Position numbers and translations under genes: made by a program
Notes under the pieces: model-generated
What the model was told of the DNA's origin: nothing
The model's input: only the letters and a program-made list of their open reading frames with translations
The model's database searches: none
Part shown: piece by piece, positions 1 to 8,353 of the stretch
How the letters are laid out: every line of letters begins with the position of its first letter
Position numbering within the stretch: the first letter of the stretch is position 1
Source: Streptomyces decoyicus
GTDB lineage: Bacteria; Actinomycetota; Actinomycetes; Streptomycetales; Streptomycetaceae
Direction: 5' to 3'
DNA length: 64,000 nucleotides
Assembly (NCBI RefSeq): GCF_019880305.1
Contig: NZ_CP082301.1
Span: 4,216,001-4,280,000, forward strand

Positions 1-220
1 GTACGGCCCCTCACGCCGGGGCTGTCCGGCCCTCCGTTCGGCGCGGCCCGGCCCGACGGCACCCGGCCCGGCCCGACGGTCCGCGCCGTCGGCGTCCCGT
101 ACCCCGTTTCGCCCCTCTCCGGGCCCCGACCGGCTCCAGCGTGGTGAATTCCCTCGTCCGCGGGGAGCGACGAAGGGGGATTGCGGCGCCGAAAGGTCCG
201 CCTCGGGTACATATGACGCC

Positions 221-1030
221 ATGCGCGTACTGGTGGTGGAGGCCGAGGAGTTGCTCGCGGACATGATCGCCGCGGGACTGCGCCGTGCGGCGATCGCGGT
301 GGACATCGTCCATGACGGCCGCGCGGCGCCGACCGCACTGCGGCTCGGGGCGTACGACGTGCTCGTCCTGGACCGTGATCTGCCCGGCCTGCCCGGCGAC
401 GAGATCTGCCGTCAGATGGCGGAACAGGGGCTGCCGACCCGGGTGTTGATGCTCACCGCCTCCCGTACCGGCCGCGCACGCGTCGAGGACCCGGGGCCGG
501 GCGCCGACGACCATCTGACCAAGCCGTTCGTCCACGAGGAGCTGCTCGCCAGGGTGCTGGCGCTGGGCCGGCGTGCCCGTCCCGCCCTACCGCAGATCAT
601 CGAGCGGGCCGGGGTCACCGTCGACACCGCGCGCCGGCTGGCGGTACGCGACGGCCGGCCGCTGGCGCTGTCCCGCACCGAATTCGGTGTGCTGGAGGTA
701 CTGCTGCGCGCCCAGGGCGCGGTGGTCAGCGGCGACGAGCTGATCGAGGAGGTCTGGGAGGAGCACACCAGCTACCGCACCAACGCCGTACGCGTCGCGC
801 TCGGCAAACTGCGCGCCAAGCTCGGTGATCCGCCGGTGATCGAGACCGTGCCGGACGCCGGGTACCGCCTGGGCGGCGGGGCGGGGACCAGCGACGGGGC
901 GGGGGCGGTCGGCACAGCGGGGACGGACAACGAGGCGGGGGCGGGCGGCGCGCCGGAAGCAGACGTGGGGCCGCAGGCGGGCGTGGGGCCGGAGGCAGGC
1001 GTGGGGCCGGGAGTGTCTGACAGTCCGTAA
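221..1030 (+). CDS. OmpR/PhoB-family response regulator, apparently orphan
   Basis: DNA-binding response regulator of 269 residues. A receiver domain fills about residues 1-115 and a winged-helix domain about 128-222. A Gly/Ala/Pro-rich tail with VGPxAG repeats follows. The phosphoacceptor is Asp51 (LVLDRDLPG), with switch Thr79 and Lys101 (HLTKPF). The adjacent acidic pair near the N terminus, usually Glu-Asp, reads Glu7-Ala8, so metal binding and phosphorylation may be atypical. No histidine kinase gene lies beside it in the window; one could sit beyond the left edge. The ATG has no Shine-Dalgarno and follows TACATA by 7 nt, so the message could be leaderless. Target genes cannot be read from the sequence. 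Confidence 0.9.
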   Translation: MRVLVVEAEELLADMIAAGLRRAAIAVDIVHDGRAAPTALRLGAYDVLVLDRDLPGLPGDEICRQMAEQGLPTRVLMLTASRTGRARVEDPGPGADDHLTKPFVHEELLARVLALGRRARPALPQIIERAGVTVDTARRLAVRDGRPLALSRTEFGVLEVLLRAQGAVVSGDELIEEVWEEHTSYRTNAVRVALGKLRAKLGDPPVIETVPDAGYRLGGGAGTSDGAGAVGTAGTDNEAGAGGAPEADVGPQAGVGPEAGVGPGVSDSP

Positions 1031-1046
1031 CTCAGCCCGTCCACCT

Positions 1047-1082
1047 GACCGCCCACCCGACCGCCCACCCGACCGCCCACCC
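1047..1082. repeat. Short tandem repeat, three 12-bp units
   Basis: GACCGCCCACCC occurs three times head to tail between the regulator and the ABC ATPase gene, with a decayed fourth unit after it. It may be slippage debris; no function is evident. Confidence 0.7.
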
Positions 1083-1132
1083 GATTGCCCGCATGACGGG
1101 TCCGGTCCCGGGCCGCGGGATTCAATGGCGCA

Positions 1133-2290
1133 ATGATCCGGTTCGACTCCGTCACCAAGCGGTACCCCGACGGGACCACTGCCGTCGACGACCTCTCCTT
1201 CGAGGTCGGTGAGGGTGAGCTGGTGACCCTGGTCGGGCCGTCCGGCTGCGGCAAGACGACGACCATGATGATGGTCAACCGGCTGATCGACCCCACCCAC
1301 GGGCAGATCTACGTCGACGGCTCGGACGTCGCGGGCGTCGACCCCGTCGAACTGCGCCGCAGGATCGGCTACGTCATCCAGCAGACCGGCCTCTTCCCGC
1401 ATCGCACCGTCCTCGACAACACCGCGACCGTGCCCTGCCTGACCGGCTGGAAGAAGGCCAGGGCGCGCGAGCGGGCCGCCGAACTCCTGGACCTGGTCGG
1501 CCTGGATCCGGCCGTCTACGGCTCGCGCTACCCCGAGCAGCTCTCCGGCGGCCAGCGTCAACGGGTCGGGGTGGCCCGTGCCCTGGCCGCCGACCCGCCG
1601 GTGCTGTTGATGGACGAGCCGTTCGGCGCGGTCGACCCGGTCGTCCGCGACCGGCTGCAGAAGGAGTTTCTGCGGCTTCAGGCCACCATGCACAAGACGG
1701 TGCTGCTGGTCACTCATGACATCGAGGAGGCCATCCGGCTCGGCGACCGGATCGCGGTTTACGGGGAGGGCCGGATCGAGCAGTACGACACCCCCGCGAG
1801 TGTCCTCGGCGCCCCCGCCACTCCGTACGTCGCCGAATTCGTCGGCACCGACCGCGCGTTGAAACAGCTCTCGGTCACCGGCATCGACCGCGGCGACCTC
1901 GAACGCCCGCCGTTCGTCCGGCTCGGCGAAGCCGCCGCGGGCGCCGCGACCCGGCTGCGGGCCGAGGGCGCCCGCTGGGCGGTGGTGCTCGACGAGGAGG
2001 GCGAACTGCACGGCTGGGTGGGCACGGAGGAACTGGCCGGCGTGGAGGGCACGGTTGCCGGTCACGCCCGCCGGATGGAGGCCTGGGTGCCGGTGACCGG
2101 CACCCTCAAGGCGGCCTTCAGCGAGATGCTCAAACACGACGCGGGCTGGATCGCGGTCCTGGACGGTCACCGGTTCCTGGGCGTCCTCACCCCGACCACG
2201 CTCCATGAGGCCCTGCGCCGCACCATCGGCTCGGACGAGCGCGGGGTACCGCGGAAGCGGGCCGAGGTGGATTCGGTTCCTACGCAGTGA
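1133..2290 (+). CDS. ABC transporter ATPase, glycine betaine/choline (OpuC/ProV) type with C-terminal CBS region
   Basis: Cytoplasmic ATPase of 385 residues that would power osmoprotectant (betaine, choline or related quaternary amine) import. Walker A is GPSGCGKTT near residue 38, the signature is LSGGQRQR, Walker B is VLLMDEPFGAVD and the H-loop is LLVTHD. After about residue 240 comes a CBS-like region ending in GWIAVLDGHRFLGVLT. Known OpuC-type ATPases carry CBS domains that sense ionic strength or cyclic dinucleotides. The matching permeases and binding protein are on the opposite strand just downstream, facing this gene, so the transporter is encoded by two convergent units. Substrate is inferred from family only. 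Confidence 0.9.
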   Translation: MIRFDSVTKRYPDGTTAVDDLSFEVGEGELVTLVGPSGCGKTTTMMMVNRLIDPTHGQIYVDGSDVAGVDPVELRRRIGYVIQQTGLFPHRTVLDNTATVPCLTGWKKARARERAAELLDLVGLDPAVYGSRYPEQLSGGQRQRVGVARALAADPPVLLMDEPFGAVDPVVRDRLQKEFLRLQATMHKTVLLVTHDIEEAIRLGDRIAVYGEGRIEQYDTPASVLGAPATPYVAEFVGTDRALKQLSVTGIDRGDLERPPFVRLGEAAAGAATRLRAEGARWAVVLDEEGELHGWVGTEELAGVEGTVAGHARRMEAWVPVTGTLKAAFSEMLKHDAGWIAVLDGHRFLGVLTPTTLHEALRRTIGSDERGVPRKRAEVDSVPTQ

Positions 2291-2312
2291 GCTCGCAGGC
2301 AGGGGCGGGGGT

Positions 2313-2326
2313 GTTTCACGTGAAAC
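2313..2326. other. parS site (ParB binding), perfect 14-bp palindrome
   Basis: GTTTCACGTGAAAC, the Streptomyces parS core bound by ParB for origin segregation. It lies between the convergent stops of the ABC ATPase gene and the binding-protein gene. GC-rich arms on either side (GGCAGG / CCTGCC) could also fold into a transcript hairpin, giving a shared terminator. Confidence 0.92.
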
Positions 2327-2350
2327 GCCCGCCCTGCCTGCCTGCGCGGC

Positions 2351-2364
2351 GTTTCACGTGAAAC
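2351..2364. other. parS site (ParB binding), perfect 14-bp palindrome
   Basis: Second GTTTCACGTGAAAC, 38 bp from the first (start to start) in the same convergent intergenic gap. Paired parS sites at short distance favour cooperative ParB loading. Confidence 0.92.
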
Positions 2365-2386
2365 ACCCCGCCCGCACCGGCAGAGG

Positions 2387-3340
2387 TCAGCCCTTCGGCA
2401 ACAGCCCTTTGGCCCGGAGGTAGTTACGGGCCACATCCGCCGGCAGCCGCCGCCAGCTGTCCACCTGCTCATTGAGGTGCGCCAGGTCGGCCGTGGTCAG
2501 GACCTTGTTGAGGCGGTTGAGCGCGGCGGCCGCCCGTGCGCTGCCCACACGGGCGTGGTTGACGACGGGGACGACGTAGTCGGCGTTCTGGAGCTTCTTG
2601 TCGTCGGCGAGCAGCACCAGGCCGAACTGGTCGAGGGTGGCATCGGTGCTGGTGGTCAGCACCATCTGGTCCTGCCCGTTCTGCACCGCCTGCTTGGCGG
2701 GCGTGGTGCCGACGCCCTTCGGGTCGATGGCGGTGATGTTGATCCCGTACCGCTTCTTGAGCCCCGGCGCGCAGAACGGCCGCTGCACACACTCATCGCC
2801 CGCCGCGAGACGCACGGGCAGCTTGGCGCGGCCCAGATCGCTGAGGGTCTTGAGGTGGTGTGTGCGGGCGTAGGCGGCGCTCACCGCGAAGGCGTTCTGG
2901 TCGACGGCCCGGCCCGCCGGGAGGACGGTCAGACCACGGGGGCCGGCGAGCTTGCGCAGCGCGGCCATGGTGGCGTCGAGGTCCGGCGAGGCGACCGGTG
3001 CCGCCTTGGACCCCTTGTTCTTGGCGTTGAGCCAGTCCGCGAAAGTGGCGGCGTACTCGGGCACGACATCGATCTGCCCGGCCTCCAGGGCGGGTTCGTA
3101 GAGCTCGCGGTTGCCGACCGTCAGGACACGGGTCCGGTATCCGGCGCGGTCGAGCAGCGCCGCATACATCTGGGCGAGCAGCTCGCTCTCCGTGAAGCCC
3201 GCCGACCCGAGGGCCAGATCGTGGCTGTCGCCGGGGGAGGCGGTGATCGCGGAGCGGGTCTCCAGGGAGGGGCCGGTGGTACAGGCCGGGAGCGCGACGG
3301 CCATGAGGACCGTGAGGACCGCCGTCACAGCCGCCCTCAC
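2387..3340 (-). CDS. Glycine betaine/choline ABC transporter substrate-binding lipoprotein (OpuAC type)
   Basis: Extracellular binding protein of 317 residues. A short signal peptide ends in the lipobox LPAC, giving a lipid-anchored Cys near residue 20. The body shows hallmarks of the QAT binding family: FTESELLAQMYAALLD at the start of the mature protein and the phrase AGQIDVVPEYAATF. The start is taken as the GTG that overlaps the permease stop in GTGA; an upstream in-frame ATG at 3373 would give an N terminus less like a signal peptide. It is the last gene of a three-gene operon. Substrate is inferred from family. Confidence 0.88.
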   Translation of the reverse strand: MRAAVTAVLTVLMAVALPACTTGPSLETRSAITASPGDSHDLALGSAGFTESELLAQMYAALLDRAGYRTRVLTVGNRELYEPALEAGQIDVVPEYAATFADWLNAKNKGSKAAPVASPDLDATMAALRKLAGPRGLTVLPAGRAVDQNAFAVSAAYARTHHLKTLSDLGRAKLPVRLAAGDECVQRPFCAPGLKKRYGINITAIDPKGVGTTPAKQAVQNGQDQMVLTTSTDATLDQFGLVLLADDKKLQNADYVVPVVNHARVGSARAAAALNRLNKVLTTADLAHLNEQVDSWRRLPADVARNYLRAKGLLPKG

Positions 3341-4011
3341 CGGATCCGCCCCCGCGCCCAGTCCGGAGCGCATCGCTGCGCCAGCTCGAAGGCGGCCTCC
3401 ATCAGCAGCGCGAACACCGCGACCAGCACCGCACCGGCGACCACCTGGGGGGTGCTGGCCAGGTTGAACCCCGCGGTGATGATCCGGCCGAGGCCACCGC
3501 CGCCCACCAGCGCGGCGAGCGTGGCGGTGGCCACCAGCTGGACCGCGGCGATCCGGATGCCGGTCAGGATCAGCGGAAAGGCGAGCGGCACCTCGACCCG
3601 CCACACCAGCTGCGTCCCGGTCATCCCCATGCCGCGCGCGGCCCGCACCACGTTCTGGTCCACCTCGCGCATCCCGACATACGCGTTGGTCAGCAGCGGC
3701 GGGATGGCGAACAGCACCAACGCGATGATCGTCGGCCACTGGCCGTACCGTCCGATGGGGGTGAGCAGAAGCAGGACCAGCACGGCGAAGGTCGGCACCG
3801 CACGCCCGATGTTGGCGAGGTTGACGGCCAGCGCGCCACCGCGGCCGAGGTGGCCGAGGGTCAGCGCGACCGGCAGCGCGATCAGGGCACTGATGACCAG
3901 ACAGGAGAAGGTCAGCACGAGGTGCTGTTCGAGGCGGTGCCAGACACCGTTCTCACCGGACCAGTTGGCGGCAGTGGTCAGCCAGGCCCCCACCGCCGAG
4001 AGGGTGTTCAT
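3337..4011 (-). CDS. ABC transporter permease, OpuCB/ProW type (second permease)
   Basis: Integral membrane permease of 224 residues with about five or six membrane segments. The EAA loop that docks the ATPase is visible as GMGMTGTQLVWRVEVPLAFP followed by LTGIRIAAVQ. The ATG overlaps the stop of the upstream permease in ATGA and its own stop overlaps the binding-protein start, so the three genes are translationally coupled. It would form the channel with the other permease in the betaine/choline importer. Confidence 0.9.
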   Translation of the reverse strand: MNTLSAVGAWLTTAANWSGENGVWHRLEQHLVLTFSCLVISALIALPVALTLGHLGRGGALAVNLANIGRAVPTFAVLVLLLLTPIGRYGQWPTIIALVLFAIPPLLTNAYVGMREVDQNVVRAARGMGMTGTQLVWRVEVPLAFPLILTGIRIAAVQLVATATLAALVGGGGLGRIITAGFNLASTPQVVAGAVLVAVFALLMEAAFELAQRCAPDWARGRIR

Positions 4012-4757
4012 GCCCGCCGCCCGGAGGCTGTGACCAGCCGTTTCACTCCCGCCGTGACCCGGTTTTGCACCCGCGCCTTCCGGCCGGCCCGGCGCCAGGG
4101 TGTGAGCAGCCGTTCCGCGCCGAGCAGCAGCAGATCGAAGACGATCGCGATGATCACGCACAGCACGGAAGCGGTGAGCACCTGCGCCTTGAAGAAGGAA
4201 TTCATGCCGGCGTAGATGAGGTTGCCCAGCCCGCCGTAACCGACGATCGCTCCGACGGTGGTGAGCGCGACCGCCGAGACGGTGGCGATCCGCAGCCCGG
4301 CCATCGCGGCGGGTACGGCCAGCGGCAGCTCGACGGTCAGCAGTTGGCGCATCGGCCCGTACCCCATGCCGCGGGCGGCTTCCTTGGCCTCGGCGGGGAC
4401 GCCGTCCAGTCCCGCCAGGATGTTCCGTACGAGCAGGGTGAGGGAGTACAGGGCGAGACCCACCACGACAAGGGTGGCGGACAGCCCGTAGACCGGCAGC
4501 AGCAGCGAGAACATCGCCAGCGACGGGATGGTGTAGACGACCGTGGTGATGCCGAGCACCGGTCCGACCGTCCAGCGCCTGCGGCGGGCCAGCAGCGCCA
4601 ACGGGACCGCGATCACCAGCCCGAGCGCCACCGAGATCACCGTCAGCTGGATGTGCTGGCCGGTCGCGTCGAGCAGGATCTGCCGACGGGTGCTCAGGTA
4701 GTCGCCGCAGATCCAGTCGTTACGGGCCAGACAGTCGTCCGGCGGCGGGGCGGTCAC
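4008..4757 (-). CDS. ABC transporter permease, OpuCD/ProW type (first permease)
   Basis: Integral membrane permease of about 249 residues. The EAA loop reads ARGMGYGPMRQLLTVELPLA. The start is uncertain: a GTG at 4757 gives a hydrophilic head (CLARNDWICGDYL) followed by the first membrane helix, similar in shape to other members. Longer in-frame extensions run into low-complexity sequence and were not used. It leads the permease-permease-lipoprotein operon, and transcription probably starts in the AT-richer patch near 4890-4940. Confidence 0.85.
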   Translation of the reverse strand: MTAPPPDDCLARNDWICGDYLSTRRQILLDATGQHIQLTVISVALGLVIAVPLALLARRRRWTVGPVLGITTVVYTIPSLAMFSLLLPVYGLSATLVVVGLALYSLTLLVRNILAGLDGVPAEAKEAARGMGYGPMRQLLTVELPLAVPAAMAGLRIATVSAVALTTVGAIVGYGGLGNLIYAGMNSFFKAQVLTASVLCVIIAIVFDLLLLGAERLLTPWRRAGRKARVQNRVTAGVKRLVTASGRRA

Positions 4758-4898
4758 GGTACGAGTCCACCCCGGCGGGGGCGGGGTGTCGCGGCGGGTG
4801 CGTCCGATCGGGGGTGGCCGCGGACGGCCTGCGCCGACAGGCACCGGACCGCCCCCTCCCCCCTCCTCCCCCGTACACGCGCCGCCTACACACCTCAC

Positions 4899-4931
4899 GT
4901 ATACATGCAGTGTGTACTCTCTATGTATAGT
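4899..4931. promoter_or_regulatory. Divergent promoter/operator patch
   Basis: The 310-bp gap between the transporter operon and the deacetylase gene contains an unusually AT-rich patch. GTATACATGCAGTGTGTAC (4899-4917) is an imperfect dyad with six of seven arm pairs. CTATGTATAG (4921-4930) is a second dyad. TATAGT (4926-4931) is a good -10 for the rightward gene; no clear -35 precedes it, which suggests activator or repressor control. The rest of the gap is GC-rich with no gene. Confidence 0.5.
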
Positions 4932-5066
4932 TCCTTCGAGTCCATTCGACCGCTGTGACCGGGGGTGGGCGCGACGCGGCGACGCCTCGTACGCGCCGGC
5001 TTTGCCATGCGTAAAACCGCAGGTCATGGGCTCACCGTCGATGGCCCGCGTCCGAGGAGACCCCGC

Positions 5067-5960
5067 ATGCCGAAGCAGACTTCCGCGGCCCGCCGCACGT
5101 CCATAGCCGGGCTTCTGGCGGCCACGTCCCTGGCCCTGGCCCTCAGCGGCTGCGCCGACTACGACGTCACCGCCCCGGCCGACGCCCGCGCCGACGCACC
5201 GGCGGCCGCCGTCCAGGCGAAGGACGCCCAACTCGCCGCGGCCAAGGGCACGAAGAACGCCGACGGCAAGAACGCCGACGGCAAGAACGGGGACGCGAAG
5301 GGCTCTCAGGGCGCCGGTCAGACCACGACCCCCGGCGGGGCCGGTGACGTCGACTGCCGCCAGGCCAAGTGCGTCGCGCTCACCTTCGACGCGGGTCCCA
5401 GTGAGAACACCCCCCGCCTGCTGGACATCCTCAAGAAGGAGAAAGTGCACGCGACCTTCTTCATGCTCGGCGAGAACCACGTCGACAAGCGCCCCGCCGA
5501 GGTGAAGCGGATCGACGCCGAGGGCCATGAACTGGCCAACCACACCTGGTCGCACCAGATCCTGACCGACATCAAGCCCGAGGAGGCCAAGCGCGAGTTG
5601 TCCCGCCTCCAGGACGCCGTCCGCAAGATCACCGGCAAGACCCCCCGGCTGATGCGCCCACCGCAGGGCAGGACCGATGAAGAGGTCTCCAAGATCAGCA
5701 AGGACCTCGGCCTGGCACAGGTCCTGTGGAGCGTGACCGCCAAGGACTACCAGACCAACGACCCGGCCCTGATCACCAAGCGCGTGCTCGAACAGACCGA
5801 GCGCGACGGCATCATCCTGCTGCACGACATCTACAAGGGGACCGTGCCGGCCGTCCCCGGCATCCTCAAGGAGCTGAAGAAGCGCGGCTATACGGTCGTC
5901 ACGGTCTCCCAGCTGCTGTCCCCGGCGAAGGCCGAGCCGGGCATGGTCTACCGCCCGTAG
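5067..5960 (+). CDS. Polysaccharide deacetylase lipoprotein (NodB domain, CE4)
   Basis: Secreted, lipid-anchored carbohydrate esterase of 297 residues, likely acting on N-acetylated wall or matrix glycans. A signal peptide ends in the lipobox LSGC. A charged linker with KNADG repeats (about residues 55-80) comes before the NodB domain. Motifs: TFDAGPSE (motif 1, with Ala in place of the second Asp, as in many actinobacterial members), HTWSH (metal-binding His pair), RPPQG and ILLHDI. The ATG has a strong GAGGAG seven bases upstream, which rules out the longer in-frame start at 4965. The preferred substrate, chitin or peptidoglycan, is not resolved. Confidence 0.92.
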   Translation: MPKQTSAARRTSIAGLLAATSLALALSGCADYDVTAPADARADAPAAAVQAKDAQLAAAKGTKNADGKNADGKNGDAKGSQGAGQTTTPGGAGDVDCRQAKCVALTFDAGPSENTPRLLDILKKEKVHATFFMLGENHVDKRPAEVKRIDAEGHELANHTWSHQILTDIKPEEAKRELSRLQDAVRKITGKTPRLMRPPQGRTDEEVSKISKDLGLAQVLWSVTAKDYQTNDPALITKRVLEQTERDGIILLHDIYKGTVPAVPGILKELKKRGYTVVTVSQLLSPAKAEPGMVYRP

Positions 5961-5985
5961 CGCCCGAACGGGGCACAGGCGCTAC
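5957..5985 (+). terminator. Probable terminator of the deacetylase gene
   Basis: GTAGCGCC and GGCGCTAC form perfect 8-bp arms around a 13-nt loop, starting within the stop codon of the deacetylase gene. There is no U tract, as is common in Streptomyces. Confidence 0.5.
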
Positions 5986-6044
5986 GAGCGGGGAGCCAGG
6001 GGCACGTGAGGGAGCGGGCGCTACGGGACGGGATCTGCGCCCCG

Positions 6045-6614
6045 TCACCCGGCCCGGACCTTGGCAGCCTCGGCCTGCCCGACCGGCGCCTTCCCGCTGA
6101 GCCGGTGCCACCAGTGCCGGCGCCGCGGATGCACGGCGCGGCCCAGCCGGCACCCCAGCAGCAGATAGCCGATCAGGGCGCCGGCGCAGTTGAGGATCAC
6201 ATCGTCGATGTCGAACGCCCGGCCGGTGATCAACGCTCCCTGCACCAGCTCCACCAGCAGCATCACCAGCGCGGTCGCCACCCCGACCCGGAGCAGCCCC
6301 CGCGCCTTGGGCAGCAGCACCGGCAGCAGCACTCCGAACGGCATCCCCAGCACGACGTTGCCGCCGAGCTGCTTGACCGTGTCGGCCAGGTGCGGCTGCC
6401 CCAGGTAGCTCCGGATCGAGTCGCCGGGGCGGAGGTTGGGATGGGTCAGCGGCACCGAGGCCGCCGACGGGGTCAGCGTGACCCGCGCCAGCGCCACCGC
6501 GAACGCCACCATCGCGGCGAAAGCCAGCACCAGCAGAAGGATCCGGACGGCCAGCGGGGCCCGCGCGGCCACCGGGGACCACGCCGCCTCGTCGCCCTGT
6601 TGCGTACGCGCCAT
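6045..6614 (-). CDS. VanZ-like family membrane protein
   Basis: Membrane protein of 189 residues with about four hydrophobic segments. The VanZ-like core includes GGNVVLGMPFGVLLP and, in the last third, FDIDDVILNCAGALIGY, the typical Asp-rich turn and Asn of the family. GGGGAG lies about eight bases before the ATG. VanZ proteins are linked to teicoplanin resistance in enterococci, but most actinobacterial relatives have no known role. It stands alone on its strand, convergent with the deacetylase gene. Confidence 0.82.
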   Translation of the reverse strand: MARTQQGDEAAWSPVAARAPLAVRILLLVLAFAAMVAFAVALARVTLTPSAASVPLTHPNLRPGDSIRSYLGQPHLADTVKQLGGNVVLGMPFGVLLPVLLPKARGLLRVGVATALVMLLVELVQGALITGRAFDIDDVILNCAGALIGYLLLGCRLGRAVHPRRRHWWHRLSGKAPVGQAEAAKVRAG

Positions 6615-6784
6615 GAGGTCACTCCCCGGTGTGCGAGATGCGCAAGTGCGCCCGATGGGAGGTTCGGTTACCCGGGGTTCAACGAATCATGTGGGAGGCG
6701 CGGGGCGGTCGCCCCGCACGCCGACCGCACGCAGCAGGGGCGCCGGACAGCTGCTCCGACGCCCCTGCTCGACCCACTCGCGGC

Positions 6785-8092
6785 TCACCCCTGGGGACGC
6801 TCCGCCTCCACCCGCCGGCGTCCCTTGTCGTCGGACGCCGACGGCGCCTTGGACGGCCCGGTCCCCTGCCCCGGGGCGCCGCCCTTGCCCACACCAGGTC
6901 CCTGCTTGCGCGGCGGGGCGACGGCCTGGGTGTCCTGCGGGAACGTCAGCTGCTGGCTCTGCCACTCCAGGGCCGGCACGACCTCGCGCCGCCAGGTCGC
7001 GAACTGGTGACTGCCCTGCGGCAGGATGATCGAGTCGACCGTCATCGGCGACTTCGCGGCGTGGAGGAACTTCATGGTCTCGCCGTAATCCGCCTCGCCC
7101 TTACGGCTGCTGGCGACCAGCGCGGAGATCTGCGGCGTGGGAAGGTTCTTCAGCCGCCACAGCAGATCGTGCTCGCGCTCGCGCTGGGCGCCCTCCGGGC
7201 CGGGACCGAAGAGGCTGCCGGTGGTCAGGTCGTCCTTGATCGCGTAGTCACCGGAGAGCGAGACCGCCGAGGTGTAGGCCTTCGGGTTGCGCATCGCCAG
7301 CTGCAACGAGCACGTACCACCGGACGAGTACCCGAACGCACCCCAGGCGCTGGGATCGTGGCCCACCCGGTAGGCCGACTTCATGGCGTCCGGCAGATCC
7401 TTGGTGAAGAACGTCTCGGCCTGCGGCCCGCCCGGCACGTCCACGCACTCGGTGTCCCGCGGCGGCGCGATCGTCGGCCGGACCATCACGATCACGGTCG
7501 GCTGCATCCTGCCCTGCGCGATCAGCTTGCCCGCGTTCTGCGGCACCTGGAGGTGCTGCGCAAGGTTCATGATCCCGCCGGGGTAGCCGCTGATCACGAC
7601 CATGACGGGGAACCGCTGCCGGCGGAACTGCTGCTGGAAGTACTGCGGCGGCAGATAGACGAAGCCCGGGTTGATGGCCCGCGAACGACGGCCGACGATC
7701 CGTACGGACTCGACCTTGCCCACCTTGTCGGCGGGTCCCTTGGGCAACCCGGTCACCCGATCGAGGCCCTGCGGACCGGCCGGCTGGACGAGTCCGCCCT
7801 TGATGTTGCCGACCGAGGCATACTGCCCGCCGCCCTGGCTCACGGACACCGGGGCCTTGTCGTTGTTGCCCAGCAGCTCGTCCCAGTTGCCGTAGAACTC
7901 GAAGTTCGTGTTCACGGCGAGGGCGAGCGCGCACACGATCGACACCTGGGTGACCAGGATGGCGCCCAGTCTGCCCAGGACGGGACGCACCCCGCGCCGC
8001 GACAGCCGGGGCCAGAGCCACACCGTGGCGGCCACACAGGCCACCGCCAGCACGATCACCGTGTACTCGAGCGACTGACTGGTCAGCCCCAT
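6785..8092 (-). CDS. Membrane-tethered alpha/beta-hydrolase, putative esterase (EsteraseD/antigen 85-like)
   Basis: Protein of 435 residues. Two hydrophobic segments at the N terminus (about 9-28 and 42-60) anchor or export it. The hydrolase fold follows, with nucleophile elbow GYSSGG, an oxyanion-side phrase VMVVISGYPGG and a C-terminal GSHQF as the candidate catalytic His. The last 45 residues are a charged, Pro/Gly-rich tail. Members of this group act as esterases or mycolyl-type transferases; Streptomyces lacks mycolic acids, so a wall- or lipid-directed esterase is more likely. Substrate unknown. Confidence 0.82.
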   Translation of the reverse strand: MGLTSQSLEYTVIVLAVACVAATVWLWPRLSRRGVRPVLGRLGAILVTQVSIVCALALAVNTNFEFYGNWDELLGNNDKAPVSVSQGGGQYASVGNIKGGLVQPAGPQGLDRVTGLPKGPADKVGKVESVRIVGRRSRAINPGFVYLPPQYFQQQFRRQRFPVMVVISGYPGGIMNLAQHLQVPQNAGKLIAQGRMQPTVIVMVRPTIAPPRDTECVDVPGGPQAETFFTKDLPDAMKSAYRVGHDPSAWGAFGYSSGGTCSLQLAMRNPKAYTSAVSLSGDYAIKDDLTTGSLFGPGPEGAQREREHDLLWRLKNLPTPQISALVASSRKGEADYGETMKFLHAAKSPMTVDSIILPQGSHQFATWRREVVPALEWQSQQLTFPQDTQAVAPPRKQGPGVGKGGAPGQGTGPSKAPSASDDKGRRRVEAERPQG

Positions 8093-8353
8093 GCGCCCAC
8101 ATCTCCCGTCACCCTCGATAAGGGTTCTTGCCTTCTTAACGGCCGCCTAAGGCACAACGGACGGCTCTGGACAATGGTCACCGGAGAAGACGGGCACACC
8201 TGCGCATCGGATACCTGAACGACTCAGTTCTTACCCAGCTCTTGCCACATCGTTTCCCCGGCGTGATGTGGGGAAGGGGCTCGCGACCGTGGACGGGCCG
8301 GAGAGCCCGCGGGACGGGGAGCCGGCCCCCGCCCCACGAGCCCCCGGCGTCCC

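Noticed and set aside
1141..1160. tRNA-like GGTTCGA word
   Set aside because: It encodes the N terminus of the ABC ATPase and no cloverleaf can be formed around it.
2387..3739. Long form of the binding protein starting near 3739
   Set aside because: The first 120 residues are a shadow of the permease gene in another frame; a GTG start after GTGA overlap gives a proper lipoprotein signal.
8290..8310. Terminator of phoX
   Set aside because: Only a 5-bp GC stem is visible; too weak to list.
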